A DNA stretch of 64,000 nt, from assembly GCA_036261625.1 (NCBI GenBank), contig DATAKL010000058.1, positions 1-64,000 on the forward strand. Reading direction: 5' to 3'. Origin of the DNA: JAAXKN01 sp036261625. GTDB lineage: Bacteria; Bacteroidota; Ignavibacteria; Ignavibacteriales; SURF-24. Every line of letters begins with the position of its first letter. Within the stretch, counting starts at the first letter, position 1. The notes under the pieces were generated by a model. It was not told the origin of the DNA and ran no database searches. It worked only from the letters and a program-made list of their open reading frames with translations. A program made the translations under genes and the position numbers. Below are positions 26,154 through 35,204 of the stretch, one piece after another.

Positions 26154-26453
26154 ATGCATAAAATGGAAGTCCTTCAGAAACAACCGGTTAAAACCCCTGC
26201 GGAATGGCAGAAGTCTATGGGCGTTAATCTTATTCTTCAGGCGCCCGACTCCTCCTCAATGAAAGGTTATCTGAAAAAAGAGATAACAGCAAACGAATTC
26301 TGCTATCAGCTTCTCTACTCAAAAGAGCTGGATTTCAATATTAACGACAGGAAAAAGTTTGAAAAGGCATTAAACGACTATGTAAAAAATTACGGGGTTA
26401 GTACTTTCTGCGCAAATCTTCTTCTGAAAGGAACAAAGTTCAATAAATCCTAA
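26154..26453 (+). CDS. Small protein of unknown function
   Basis: The 99-residue protein (MHKMEVLQKQPVKTPAEWQK...) has no signal peptide, membrane segment or motif I recognise. The sequence is mixed alpha/beta with many lysines. An inner ATG lies three codons in. Codon use looks like that of its neighbours and no overlapping alternative is better, so it is probably real. Confidence 0.55.
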   Translation: MHKMEVLQKQPVKTPAEWQKSMGVNLILQAPDSSSMKGYLKKEITANEFCYQLLYSKELDFNINDRKKFEKALNDYVKNYGVSTFCANLLLKGTKFNKS

Positions 26454-26488
26454 GCCCCTTAAGACCTGAGCCTGTTTTTTAAGCTCAT

Positions 26489-27529
26489 TTATACGAGATA
26501 AAGTATAAATGCGTAGAGCAGGTATAATACAATAATTACTACTGCAAAGACCAGGAAGTAATTTATATTCCTTATTACATTATCTTTCCGTGAATTGAAT
26601 TTATCGGCACCCTGGACAAAAGGATTAACTCTTTTCTCCTCAATTATTTCATTATCCTGATACAAGTACTCGACCTGAAGAAAACCATTTTCATCATAAA
26701 GCCGGCTTAAGCCCGTCTTACTTCCTGCATGATAGTTGATTTCCTCCTTTAATTTCCCGTTTTTATAGAAAAACTGTGAAAGGCCTTCCTCTTTACCGTG
26801 CTCGTAGTTCTTGGTTCCGAAGAGTTGTCCTCCTTTATAGAAGAACTTACAGTTCCCGTCCAGTTCACCGTCATTAAAATACCACTCCTCCTTTGAGCCT
26901 CCGTTCTCATAGAAGGTTTTTGTCAGCCCGTCGCGTATGTCGTCTCTCATATTTTCAATGACCTTAAGTATTCCATTCTGATAGTATATCTTGGAGACGC
27001 CGTTTTTCTTCCCCTGCAGATAGCTTATTTCGGCCTTCAGCTGCCCGTTGTCGTAATAAAATCTGGATATGCCCTGCGGCTGGTTATCCTGGTATGTTAT
27101 TTCACTGATTTTTCCGCCATTCTGGTTAAAAATGGTATTAACTCCTGTTTTACCCCCTTTAATATATGTGATAATTTCCAGGAGCTGCCCTTCAGGGCCG
27201 AAGATTTTTTCTTCCCAGTGGACTTTCCCGTCGACATAGTATTTCTGGCTCTGTATGGCGCCGCTTTCATAGTATGTTAAAGCCAGCCCGCTTTTGACAA
27301 TTTCATTTTGAAACTTCTGATGCAGATATGTGGTGCCGTCTTTTTTATAATTAACTATTTCACGTATCTGTCCGGCGGGGCTGTAGTGAATTTCCTTCAG
27401 AAGAATATGGTCATCTGTAAAAAAACGTTCACATTTTATTTTCCCGCTTTCATAATAGGTGCTGGAGTAATCAAATGGAGATTCTTTTTCTAAATTATCC
27501 GGAGTTAAATTTGGATATTCATTTTCCAT
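26489..27529 (-). CDS. YwqK/MORN-variant repeat protein with C-terminal membrane anchor
   Basis: The 346-residue protein is built of about 12 repeats of roughly 22-24 residues with the pattern YY.NG.L..E..Y..G...G (for example RFYYDNGQLKAEISYLQGKK). This is the MORN-variant repeat of YwqK-type proteins, named as antitoxin components in databases on thin evidence. A single hydrophobic helix ends the protein (YFLVFAVVIIVLYLLYAFILYLV, about 322-344), so the repeats face the cytoplasm as a tail-anchored protein. It is head-to-head with a paralogue at 27678. Confidence 0.85.
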   Translation of the reverse strand: MENEYPNLTPDNLEKESPFDYSSTYYESGKIKCERFFTDDHILLKEIHYSPAGQIREIVNYKKDGTTYLHQKFQNEIVKSGLALTYYESGAIQSQKYYVDGKVHWEEKIFGPEGQLLEIITYIKGGKTGVNTIFNQNGGKISEITYQDNQPQGISRFYYDNGQLKAEISYLQGKKNGVSKIYYQNGILKVIENMRDDIRDGLTKTFYENGGSKEEWYFNDGELDGNCKFFYKGGQLFGTKNYEHGKEEGLSQFFYKNGKLKEEINYHAGSKTGLSRLYDENGFLQVEYLYQDNEIIEEKRVNPFVQGADKFNSRKDNVIRNINYFLVFAVVIIVLYLLYAFILYLV

Positions 27530-27677
27530 TTTTTTAGGTTTCTTTCTAATTGAAAATATCTTCTTTTAAATACTCGAAAAAGTTTCCGATAATATAAATA
27601 AATTTTTCCTTTTTATTAAAAGTCTAAAGTTTTACAATCGTAAAAAAATATTCCCCCAACAATATCCGGAAAATCAA

Positions 27678-28511
27678 ATGGTTTATGAAGGCATTTTTAC
27701 GACCTACTACGAAAACGGGAAAATAAGAGAGGAGACCAACTACTCTAACGGTCTTCCCGACGGGGCATCCAGAATCTACGACCCCGAGGGCCGCCTGATG
27801 GAGTTTTATTACTACAAGGCAGGAAAGAAGGAAGGACCGGCCAAGACATATTTTCCAACAGGACTCCTGAAAAGTGAGCTTTTCTACCAGGATGACCTGC
27901 TTTCCGGGGATGCAAAATACTATTTCGACGACGGGGAATTAAAAACTGAGGTCAGGTACTCCGAAGGCAAAAAAAACGGTCCTGCCCGTATTTATTACAA
28001 ATCCGGTCCCGTCAGGGAAGATAAAATCCACATAGACGACAAAGTTGAAGGGAAGATGACCACTTACTATAAAAGCGGAATGCTGAAGGGGGAGTGGTCT
28101 TATAAAAACGGAGTTCCCGACGGTCCTTCAAAGTTTTATTATGAAAGCGGCGAACTTCTGGGAGAGAAAAACTACAGCGAAGGCAAAGACCACGGCGCCA
28201 CACAGATATTTTACAAAGACGGAAAGCTGAAGGAAAAAATAGAGTTCGTCACAGGCAAAAGACACGGCGAGAATCTTGTTTTTGATGAAACCGGAAGCCT
28301 CAGGGCCCGCATTGTTTTTGAAGATGGTCTGAGAAAAGAAACTATTCTGCCCGAAGGGGGCAAACAGGGCAGCCATGAGCCTGAAGCAGAGTATGCTGCC
28401 TCAGCCACAGAGAGCAAGGCCCGTAAAATTGCCGGAGGACTCCTTAAGGCAGCTGCAGTTTTTGCAGTTATATTTCTGATATATATCATCTTCCTGGCTG
28501 TTGCAGGTTAA
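27678..28511 (+). CDS. Second YwqK/MORN-variant repeat protein with C-terminal membrane anchor
   Basis: The 277-residue paralogue of the gene at 26489 has about 9 repeats (for example TTYYENGKIREETNYSNGLP) followed by a charged, alanine-rich linker and a C-terminal membrane helix (AAAVFAVIFLIYIIFLAVAG). The two genes diverge from a 148-base AT-rich gap and share design but not length. A lineage-specific duplication is likely. The function is unknown. No toxin-like gene lies beside them. Confidence 0.85.
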   Translation: MVYEGIFTTYYENGKIREETNYSNGLPDGASRIYDPEGRLMEFYYYKAGKKEGPAKTYFPTGLLKSELFYQDDLLSGDAKYYFDDGELKTEVRYSEGKKNGPARIYYKSGPVREDKIHIDDKVEGKMTTYYKSGMLKGEWSYKNGVPDGPSKFYYESGELLGEKNYSEGKDHGATQIFYKDGKLKEKIEFVTGKRHGENLVFDETGSLRARIVFEDGLRKETILPEGGKQGSHEPEAEYAASATESKARKIAGGLLKAAAVFAVIFLIYIIFLAVAG

Positions 28512-28523
28512 TGCCTGAACTAT

Positions 28524-29648
28524 TTAGAGAGAAGTTCCTACTTTCAGGCGGGCATTGAGGAAAAATGTCACAAAGCCGAAGTGCCCTTCCTTGTCATTTG
28601 AGAGAACAATGCTTGGCCCCAAAGCCAGAGAACTAAAGCCCCAGCCGGAGGCCACCCTCTGCACCAGTATATCAAGGGCATATTGGCGGTTCCTGTCCTG
28701 AGTCTTTACTATGGCATCAAACCTGAAATCGAACGTGCTGCCGGCCAGTGATAACTCACGCCCCATGTAGCCCAAATGCATCTCGTTCTGATATTTCGCA
28801 ATGTAAAGCTTTGCGCGGCTGCTGCCCAGGGTTCTGAATGGATACCTGAACTCCCAGTTGAAATAGGATCCGTGCATGATTTTCAGCTGTTTTGAACTGT
28901 CGCCGTTTATTATCTCCTCTATGTAGGATCTAGACAGGTCCGAAACTGTTCTCTGGTAGTTAAATTCAAAGAAATTCCCGAGCGGAATGACGTAGCCCAC
29001 CTGGTAGCCGGTTGCTGCAATGAGCGGGTTTCTGTAGAATTTGGGCTGTATTATGGTTTCCATTTTTGTAAATGCTCCGCCGTAAAAGCCGAGAAGGTGC
29101 AGATTTGCTTCGGCAAAGTTAGTCTCCAGCGGTGCTGAATACGGAGTTCCGAAGCCTAGCGAAATGCCCAGGTCTTCCTTAAAAGGTATTCCGAATCGCT
29201 CCCAGCCGTAGACCTGGAGGTAGGGGTTGATGTAAAAGAGTGTCGAGGCAATCTGGTTCTTTCTGGGCGGCTCGAGAATTTTGCTCATTTTAATTTTGCT
29301 TATTACACGCGTAAAAACGCTAGCGAAGTTGATGTCGTCTAGCAGATTTATCTTAAAGGGGTATGTAACTATTTTTGCCCGCGTCTCGGGTGTAAAGGAT
29401 AAGATAGGGTAGAGTGCCCCTTTTATCGAGACAGTCTGATTGTTCTGATCTCTCAGGTCCACAATTATTTCAGCCTTGGGATCGGGGGGATCTATAAAGA
29501 CCTCTTCCTGTATCTTTACAAAAAGGCTGTCGTTATAAGGCTCCATCTGGTAGTATTCAATTTTCTCTGTCTCGTCGGTCTGTGCCAGAAGAAGAAGGGG
29601 TGGAAGAAGTAAATAAATAGTAATTAAAAGGATCCCTCTTAGATTCAT
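28524..29648 (-). CDS. Secreted/outer membrane protein of unknown function
   Basis: The 374-residue protein has a signal peptide (MNLRGILLITIYLLLPPLLLLAQ). After about 90 residues of linker-like sequence, the rest looks like a beta-barrel with alternating residues and many aromatic-glycine turns (GISLGFGTPYSAP, WEFRYPFRTLG). I do not recognise the family. It converges with the second YwqK-type gene and diverges from the squalene operon, sharing the 297-base upstream region that holds a CRP-like site. Confidence 0.7.
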   Translation of the reverse strand: MNLRGILLITIYLLLPPLLLLAQTDETEKIEYYQMEPYNDSLFVKIQEEVFIDPPDPKAEIIVDLRDQNNQTVSIKGALYPILSFTPETRAKIVTYPFKINLLDDINFASVFTRVISKIKMSKILEPPRKNQIASTLFYINPYLQVYGWERFGIPFKEDLGISLGFGTPYSAPLETNFAEANLHLLGFYGGAFTKMETIIQPKFYRNPLIAATGYQVGYVIPLGNFFEFNYQRTVSDLSRSYIEEIINGDSSKQLKIMHGSYFNWEFRYPFRTLGSSRAKLYIAKYQNEMHLGYMGRELSLAGSTFDFRFDAIVKTQDRNRQYALDILVQRVASGWGFSSLALGPSIVLSNDKEGHFGFVTFFLNARLKVGTSL

Positions 29649-29779
29649 AATTTCAGTCTCTTATTGAATTTAACAGCTTGTCTTAATTTAGTCGTATTGC
29701 GCGGGGGCATATCCCTTTTATTTAAATGTAACCTAATTTGTGACCTGCGCAACTTTATCTCCCGGTGAGTAAAAAACTT

Positions 29780-29795
29780 TGTGACCGCCGTCACT
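29780..29795. promoter_or_regulatory. CRP/FNR-family operator-like palindrome
   Basis: TGTGA-CCGCCG-TCACT matches the CRP consensus TGTGA-N6-TCACA with one mismatch; the core GTGAC-CGCC-GTCAC is perfectly symmetric. A half-site TTTGTGACC also occurs at 29737-29745. Its centre lies about 90 bases before the predicted hpnC transcription start, a distance used by CRP-type activators. It could instead act on the leftward gene at 29648. Confidence 0.5.
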
Positions 29796-29841
29796 GACCC
29801 CGGTTTTGCAATTGCGAAGGGAATTTTTCACCATGGGAGTT

Positions 29842-29872
29842 TTGTTTTAATGCTAAACTTAAGCTAAATTTA
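29842..29872 (+). promoter_or_regulatory. Candidate promoter of hpnCDE
   Basis: TTG at 29842-29844 and TAAATTTA at 29865-29872 are spaced by 20 bases, one mismatch from TTG-N20-TAnnTTTG. The first gene of the operon starts 73 bases downstream. Confidence 0.5.
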
Positions 29873-29945
29873 TGTGGCAGTTTAAGTGGACTGTCGGAAT
29901 CAAAACAGCACATCCTTATCATGATATTAAGGCAGGTATAAATCC

Positions 29946-30794
29946 TTGAATAATAAAGAATTAGAGAAAGAATATGAGAAGTCGCTTGAAGTGGCCGAGT
30001 CGCACTACGAGAACTTCCCCGTAGCATCGTTTCTGGTTCCTTCAGGGCTAAGAAGGCATGTATCTGTCATTTACAACTATGCCAGAATGGCTGATGACCT
30101 GGCAGATGAGGGTAATCTGCAGCCGGAGGAAAGAATAGCAGCTCTGGACCAGGTGGAGGAAGATCTAAAGAATGCCCTCGAGGGTAAAGCCGCAGGCATC
30201 TTCTTTCAGGCTTTAAGCAGTACTATCAGGGAAAAGAATCTTACCCCTGTGTACTTTTTTGATCTCCTTAAGGCATTCAGACAGGATGTCAGAGTAAAAA
30301 GATATTCCACCTTCAGTGAACTTTTGGACTACTGCCGAAATTCGGCTAACCCGGTCGGAAGGATCATACTTGAACTTTTTGACATGAGGCAAAGTGAGTT
30401 TTTCCTGCTCTCAGATAAAATCTGCACAGCGCTGCAGCTGACTAATTTTTACCAGGACGTCAGTCTTGACATCCAAAAGGGAAGAATTTACATTCCAATG
30501 GATGAAATGAAAAGCTTCAATGTTACTGAAAAGGATTTTGAGTTAAAGAAAATTAATACTAACTTTAAAGAACTGATAAAGCTTCAGGTGGACAGGACCC
30601 GGCAACTCTTCCGGGAAGGGCAAAAACTTACGGGCTTTCTTCCAAAACCCCTTAAATATGAAATTAAATGGACCGTTCTGGGCGGGGAGAGGATATTAAG
30701 CAGAATTGAAGCTAACGGTTATGACGTTCTTGGTAAAAGGCCGCGCCTTGGCAAACTGGAGTATTTTAACCTTTTAATTAAATCAATCTTTTGA
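29946..30794 (+). CDS. hpnC: Squalene synthase HpnC
   Basis: The 282-residue protein starts at TTG (29946). It is a class I isoprenoid synthase with the two aspartate motifs ADDLADEG (about 50-57) and QDVSLDIQKGRIYIP (about 167-181). In the HpnCDE route HpnC turns hydroxylated or presqualene-derived intermediates toward squalene: HpnD makes presqualene diphosphate, HpnC makes hydroxysqualene, HpnE makes squalene. It is 7 bases ahead of hpnD, first gene of a three-gene operon. Confidence 0.92.
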   Translation: MNNKELEKEYEKSLEVAESHYENFPVASFLVPSGLRRHVSVIYNYARMADDLADEGNLQPEERIAALDQVEEDLKNALEGKAAGIFFQALSSTIREKNLTPVYFFDLLKAFRQDVRVKRYSTFSELLDYCRNSANPVGRIILELFDMRQSEFFLLSDKICTALQLTNFYQDVSLDIQKGRIYIPMDEMKSFNVTEKDFELKKINTNFKELIKLQVDRTRQLFREGQKLTGFLPKPLKYEIKWTVLGGERILSRIEANGYDVLGKRPRLGKLEYFNLLIKSIF

Positions 30795-30801
30795 GCTATA
30801 A

Positions 30802-31644
30802 ATGACAGATTTTTCACAGCAGATTGCAAAAAGCAGCAAGAGCAGCTTTTATTATGCATTCAGCCTGCTTCCTAACGACAAAAGGGACGCAATGAACACT
30901 GTTTATGCCTTCTGCAGGCAGACCGATGATATTGTCGACAGCGGAAATGAGCCTGAAGAAGTCAAATATGAAAAACTCCGCAAGTGGCGTATTGAACTGG
31001 AAAAGTCTTTAAGTGAAAGTTCAGACTACCAGTTCTTCAATAAACTTTCCCATATCATAAAGCAGTTTCATATACCGATTGAACCTTTCTTTGAGCTCAT
31101 TAGAGGTATGGAAATGGATCTTCAGAAGAACAGGTATATGTCAATTGATGATCTTACACTCTACTGCTACAGGGTTGCCTCAACGGTAGGTCTTATGTGC
31201 ATAGAAATCTTCGGATACAAAAATAACTCTGCAAAGGATTTTGCCGTTAACCTGGGGCTTGCGCTTCAGCTTACGAATATATTAAGAGACGTTAAGACCG
31301 ACGCTCAGAACGGACGCATTTATCTGCCCCAGCAGGACCTCTTAAAATTCAACTACTCTGAAGAGGACCTCTTAAAGAGTGTCTATAACGAGAACTTCGT
31401 TCAGCTTATGAAATACGAGGCCCAGAGGGCAAAGGATTACTTCGATAAGGCCAATCACGCCCTGGACCTTGAGGATAAGCCGTCCATGTTTGCAGCCCGC
31501 GCAATGCAGCATATCTATTATAAACTTCTCCAGAAAATTGAAGCCAGCCATTATAATGTCTACGACAGGAAAATTAAGGTTACGAAACTTGAAAAGGTGG
31601 GTATTGCACTAGGGGTCTGGGCCAAGTACAGCCTTGTATACTGA
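30802..31644 (+). CDS. hpnD: Presqualene diphosphate synthase HpnD
   Basis: The 280-residue class I prenyl condensing enzyme has QTDDIVDSG (about residues 39-47) and LRDVKTDAQNGRIYLP (about 161-176), the Mg-binding aspartate motifs. The stretch YRVASTVGLMCIEIFG is typical of HpnD/phytoene synthase relatives. It condenses two farnesyl diphosphates to presqualene diphosphate. It shares one base with the start of hpnE, so translation is coupled. Confidence 0.92.
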   Translation: MTDFSQQIAKSSKSSFYYAFSLLPNDKRDAMNTVYAFCRQTDDIVDSGNEPEEVKYEKLRKWRIELEKSLSESSDYQFFNKLSHIIKQFHIPIEPFFELIRGMEMDLQKNRYMSIDDLTLYCYRVASTVGLMCIEIFGYKNNSAKDFAVNLGLALQLTNILRDVKTDAQNGRIYLPQQDLLKFNYSEEDLLKSVYNENFVQLMKYEAQRAKDYFDKANHALDLEDKPSMFAARAMQHIYYKLLQKIEASHYNVYDRKIKVTKLEKVGIALGVWAKYSLVY

Positions 31645-32939
31645 TGCAAAGTAAGTGTGTTATAATTGGAGGCGGCCTCTCTGGCCTTAGCGCCGGGGTT
31701 TACCTTGCTCAGGCAGGTCTTAAGGTTGAACTCTTTGAAAGCTCTCCCAAACTCGGCGGCCGGGCCTATTCCTTCAGAGAAAACGGCGACATAATCGATA
31801 ACGGGCAGCATATTATGATGGGCTGCTATAGGGAAACCCTCAGCTTCCTTCGCACAATTGGCACTTCGGATAAACTTTCCATACAGGAGAGACTAAAAGT
31901 CGACTTCATCCACAGGCAAAAGGGTCCTACTCCTCTTAAGACCGGAGGCAGCCCGTACCCCATAAACCTTATTCTGGCACTTTTGTCCTACAAAGCAATA
32001 AGTTTTTCAGAGCGCCTGGAGATCATTAGGCTGTTTTCAAAACTCATTTTTACAAGGCCTGATGAGAATTTAACTATTCTTCAGTGGCTTAAGAAAGAGC
32101 GCCAGAGCCCGGGGACAATCAAAGCTTTCTGGGAAATTCTCTCTGTGGGGGCTCTTAATACAGACATAAGCCGGGCATCGGCTTCATTGTTTGCCTCAAT
32201 TCTTAAAGAGATGTTCCTCAAAGGCAACCAGGCAGCTTCAATTATTCTGCCCAGGACAGGTTTAAGTGAACTTTTTTGTGAGGATTCCGCCAGGTTTATA
32301 TGCAAAAATGGCGGGAGCATTTTGATGTCACATGCTGTTAAGGAAGTTGAAATTAAAGACAATAAAATCCATAAGATCATTCTCCAGGGAGGCAGGGAGG
32401 TAACCGGTTTCGACTTTGTTATTTCTGCTGTTCCTTATTATGCTTTCCAAAGAATATTCCCTGAAGCATTTGTGCAGAGCATGAAGATGGAAAATATCTC
32501 CTATTCATCAATTTTGTCGCTGAATATATGGATGAAGGAAAGTCCTTTTACCGGGGAATTCTTTGGACTAATAGACTCTCCCGTGCAGTGGGTCTTTAAG
32601 CGCAGAAACTACATTACAATTGTAATTAGCAATGCTGATGCCATAGTTGACAAAAGTAAAGAAGACCTGGAGGACCTGATAATTTCAGAACTGGAAGAGT
32701 TCTTCCCGGACTTTAAGAGGAATGCCGTTCTAAGGACAAGGCTCATTAAGGAAAAGAGGGCTACATTCGTCCCTGCGCCGGAAGTGCTGAAGCAGAGACC
32801 CGGAACCAGATCACCGGTTAAGAACCTCTTTCTATCAGGCGACTGGACACAGACTGATCTTCCTGCTACAATTGAAGGGGCCGTCCTAAGCGGCCGAAAG
32901 GCAGCCCTGGCAATATTGGAATATTCCGGAAATTCCTGA
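31644..32939 (+). CDS. hpnE: Hydroxysqualene dehydroxylase HpnE
   Basis: The 431-residue FAD-dependent amine-oxidase-fold protein has the dinucleotide motif GGGLSGLSAGVYLA (about residues 8-21) and the C-terminal FAD block LFLSGDWTQTDLPATIEGAV (about 395-414). It removes the hydroxyl of hydroxysqualene to give squalene. The operon hpnCDE supplies squalene for hopanoids or related lipids. No squalene-hopene cyclase is in this window, so the end product is unknown. Confidence 0.92.
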   Translation: MQSKCVIIGGGLSGLSAGVYLAQAGLKVELFESSPKLGGRAYSFRENGDIIDNGQHIMMGCYRETLSFLRTIGTSDKLSIQERLKVDFIHRQKGPTPLKTGGSPYPINLILALLSYKAISFSERLEIIRLFSKLIFTRPDENLTILQWLKKERQSPGTIKAFWEILSVGALNTDISRASASLFASILKEMFLKGNQAASIILPRTGLSELFCEDSARFICKNGGSILMSHAVKEVEIKDNKIHKIILQGGREVTGFDFVISAVPYYAFQRIFPEAFVQSMKMENISYSSILSLNIWMKESPFTGEFFGLIDSPVQWVFKRRNYITIVISNADAIVDKSKEDLEDLIISELEEFFPDFKRNAVLRTRLIKEKRATFVPAPEVLKQRPGTRSPVKNLFLSGDWTQTDLPATIEGAVLSGRKAALAILEYSGNS

Positions 32940-33111
32940 ATTGGGGATGACCGAATATTTTTCACATTCCTGAAGGCTAACGGCAGATATAATAAAACTT
33001 TAGCGGCTTTATTGCTGTGTTATTCTCCCTCTTATTTCAAAACCTTTCAAATGCCTTGAATGATGCAAATCCCAATTGTATCTTACAGGATAGACAGTCA
33101 ATAGGAGAACT

Positions 33112-35160
33112 ATGAACCGCCTGCAGAATGAAACTTCACCTTATCTTCAGCAGCATAAGAATAACCCGGTCGACTGGTATCCGTGGGGTGAGGAAGCCTT
33201 CAGGTTTGCCCGGGAACTGGACAAACCGATACTGCTTTCAATCGGCTACAGCGCATGCCACTGGTGCCACGTAATGGCGCATGAATCATTTGAAAATGAT
33301 GTTATCGCAGGCATGATGAACGACCGCTTTATAAATATTAAAGTCGACAGGGAAGAGCGCCCTGATTTAGACTGCATCTATATGAATTTCGTTCAGCTGA
33401 CAACAGGATCGGGGGGCTGGCCTCTTACTGTATTTCTTACACCGGAACTTATTCCTTTCTACGGAGGCACATATTTCCCTCCAGAGGAAAGATACGGCAG
33501 ACCGGGGTTCAGGCAGATCCTGACAACCTTGTCGGAAATCTACAAGACAAGGAAAAGCGACATAGAAAAACAGACCGGTGGAATTCTCGATGCACTCTCT
33601 AAAGCATCCTTCTTTAAGAAAAACCAGAATATGTTTACACTCCCCGATTTTAACAGTGTTTTTACCGTAATTCTGAACGATTACGACGAGGAGTATGGCG
33701 GTTTCGGGCGGGCACCAAAGTTTCCTGCGGCAATGACACTCATGTATTTAATCCGCTATGCTTACAGAACCGGGAATAAGGTGGCCATGGAAATGGTTGA
33801 AACCTCACTCTATAAGATGGCTAAGGGAGGAATTTACGATCAGATCGGGGGCGGATTTCACCGATATTCAACCGACAATGAATGGCTTGTGCCCCATTTT
33901 GAAAAAATGCTCTACGATAATGCTCTTTTATGCCTTACTTACCTGGAGGCATACCGCTTTAGACAAGATGAGTTCTTTCTTAAAATTGCAGAGGATATAC
34001 TTTCTTATGTGCTGCGCGAAATGACCGACCCTTCAGGAGGCTTTTATTCGGCACAGGACGCCGATTCGGAGGGCATTGAGGGGAAACATTTCCTTTGGAG
34101 TTATGATGAGCTTAAAGAACTCCTGACTGGTGTTGAGTTTGAGGCTGCCGTAAAACTTTTCGGCATCTCAAAAAAGGGCAACTTTGAAGGGAAAAACATT
34201 CTTACCAGGCATGCACCAATCAGCGAAGCGGCCGAAGATCTAGGTATTTCACTTTCACAGGCTGAAAACATAAAAGAAGAGATCCGTTCAAAACTTTTTG
34301 CTCAAAGACAAAAAAGAATAAAACCGGGACTTGATGATAAGATCCTTGTTAACTGGAACGCTCTCATGCTAAGGGCTTTTGCTGAGGCCTTCGGCGTAAC
34401 AGGAAACGACAAATATCTTATTGCTGCAAGGAAGAATGCTCAGTTCATCTGGGATACCTGTTTTAAGGAAAATGAACTTTCACACTCATTTAAGAATGGA
34501 AATCTTAAAGGCCCCGGATTTCTTGATGACTACTCTTTTACTCTGGAAGCTTTCATGGCGCTCTATGAGGTTACTGCCGGAGAAGTCTGGCTTGAAAGGG
34601 CAGACACTCTGGCCGAAATAATGATAGAAAAATTCTACGACGCTTCACAAAACGACTTTTATTTTGCCGGGAGCGATTCCAGTGATCTCATTATAAGAAC
34701 AAAAGAGCTCTACGATCAGGCAGTTCCCTCGGGCAACTCTTCTGCCGTTATGGCTCTTCTTAAACTCTCTGTCTTTATGGACAAGCCGCGCTATCAGGAA
34801 ATTGCCAGGCTGGATTATTCTCATATGCATGATCTTCTGATAAAACACCCTGAAAGCTTTGCCTATCTGCTTTCGGCTGTTTACTACGATTTTATGAAGC
34901 CCCGCGAGGTGGCTGTCGTTACAAATACGGAACTGGAGATGAAAGAGGTAATTAAGAGTTTTTACAATGAATTTTTCCCATTCTCCATTCTCTCCTGCCG
35001 CCTGGAAGGCAGTCCCACAAAGCTCACACTGCAGAAGGGCAAAAGGGTAATTGAGGGAAAAATAAGTTTCTACGTCTGCCGGAACTACAGCTGCCGCCGT
35101 CCGGTGTTTTCATTTGAAGAATTAAAAGAGGTCATGAGGGACTTAAATAATCTTGAATAG
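33112..35160 (+). CDS. Thioredoxin-domain (DUF255/SPATA20-YyaL-like) protein
   Basis: The 682-residue protein opens NRLQNETSPYLQQHKNNPVD with WYPWGEEAF next, the DUF255 signature. A CHWC redox-like motif follows (SACHWCHVMAHESFE, about residues 49-63), then a long six-hairpin glycosidase-like alpha barrel (GQ.GGGFHRYSTD...VPHFEKML near 240-270). The family is conserved from bacteria to human SPATA20. Its biochemical role is not known. The start has AGGAG upstream. It stands alone. Confidence 0.88.
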   Translation: MNRLQNETSPYLQQHKNNPVDWYPWGEEAFRFARELDKPILLSIGYSACHWCHVMAHESFENDVIAGMMNDRFINIKVDREERPDLDCIYMNFVQLTTGSGGWPLTVFLTPELIPFYGGTYFPPEERYGRPGFRQILTTLSEIYKTRKSDIEKQTGGILDALSKASFFKKNQNMFTLPDFNSVFTVILNDYDEEYGGFGRAPKFPAAMTLMYLIRYAYRTGNKVAMEMVETSLYKMAKGGIYDQIGGGFHRYSTDNEWLVPHFEKMLYDNALLCLTYLEAYRFRQDEFFLKIAEDILSYVLREMTDPSGGFYSAQDADSEGIEGKHFLWSYDELKELLTGVEFEAAVKLFGISKKGNFEGKNILTRHAPISEAAEDLGISLSQAENIKEEIRSKLFAQRQKRIKPGLDDKILVNWNALMLRAFAEAFGVTGNDKYLIAARKNAQFIWDTCFKENELSHSFKNGNLKGPGFLDDYSFTLEAFMALYEVTAGEVWLERADTLAEIMIEKFYDASQNDFYFAGSDSSDLIIRTKELYDQAVPSGNSSAVMALLKLSVFMDKPRYQEIARLDYSHMHDLLIKHPESFAYLLSAVYYDFMKPREVAVVTNTELEMKEVIKSFYNEFFPFSILSCRLEGSPTKLTLQKGKRVIEGKISFYVCRNYSCRRPVFSFEELKEVMRDLNNLE

Positions 35161-35204
35161 GGAGCATTTTTTCCTTAATTTGGACTAGATTTTTTACAAA
35201 CATT

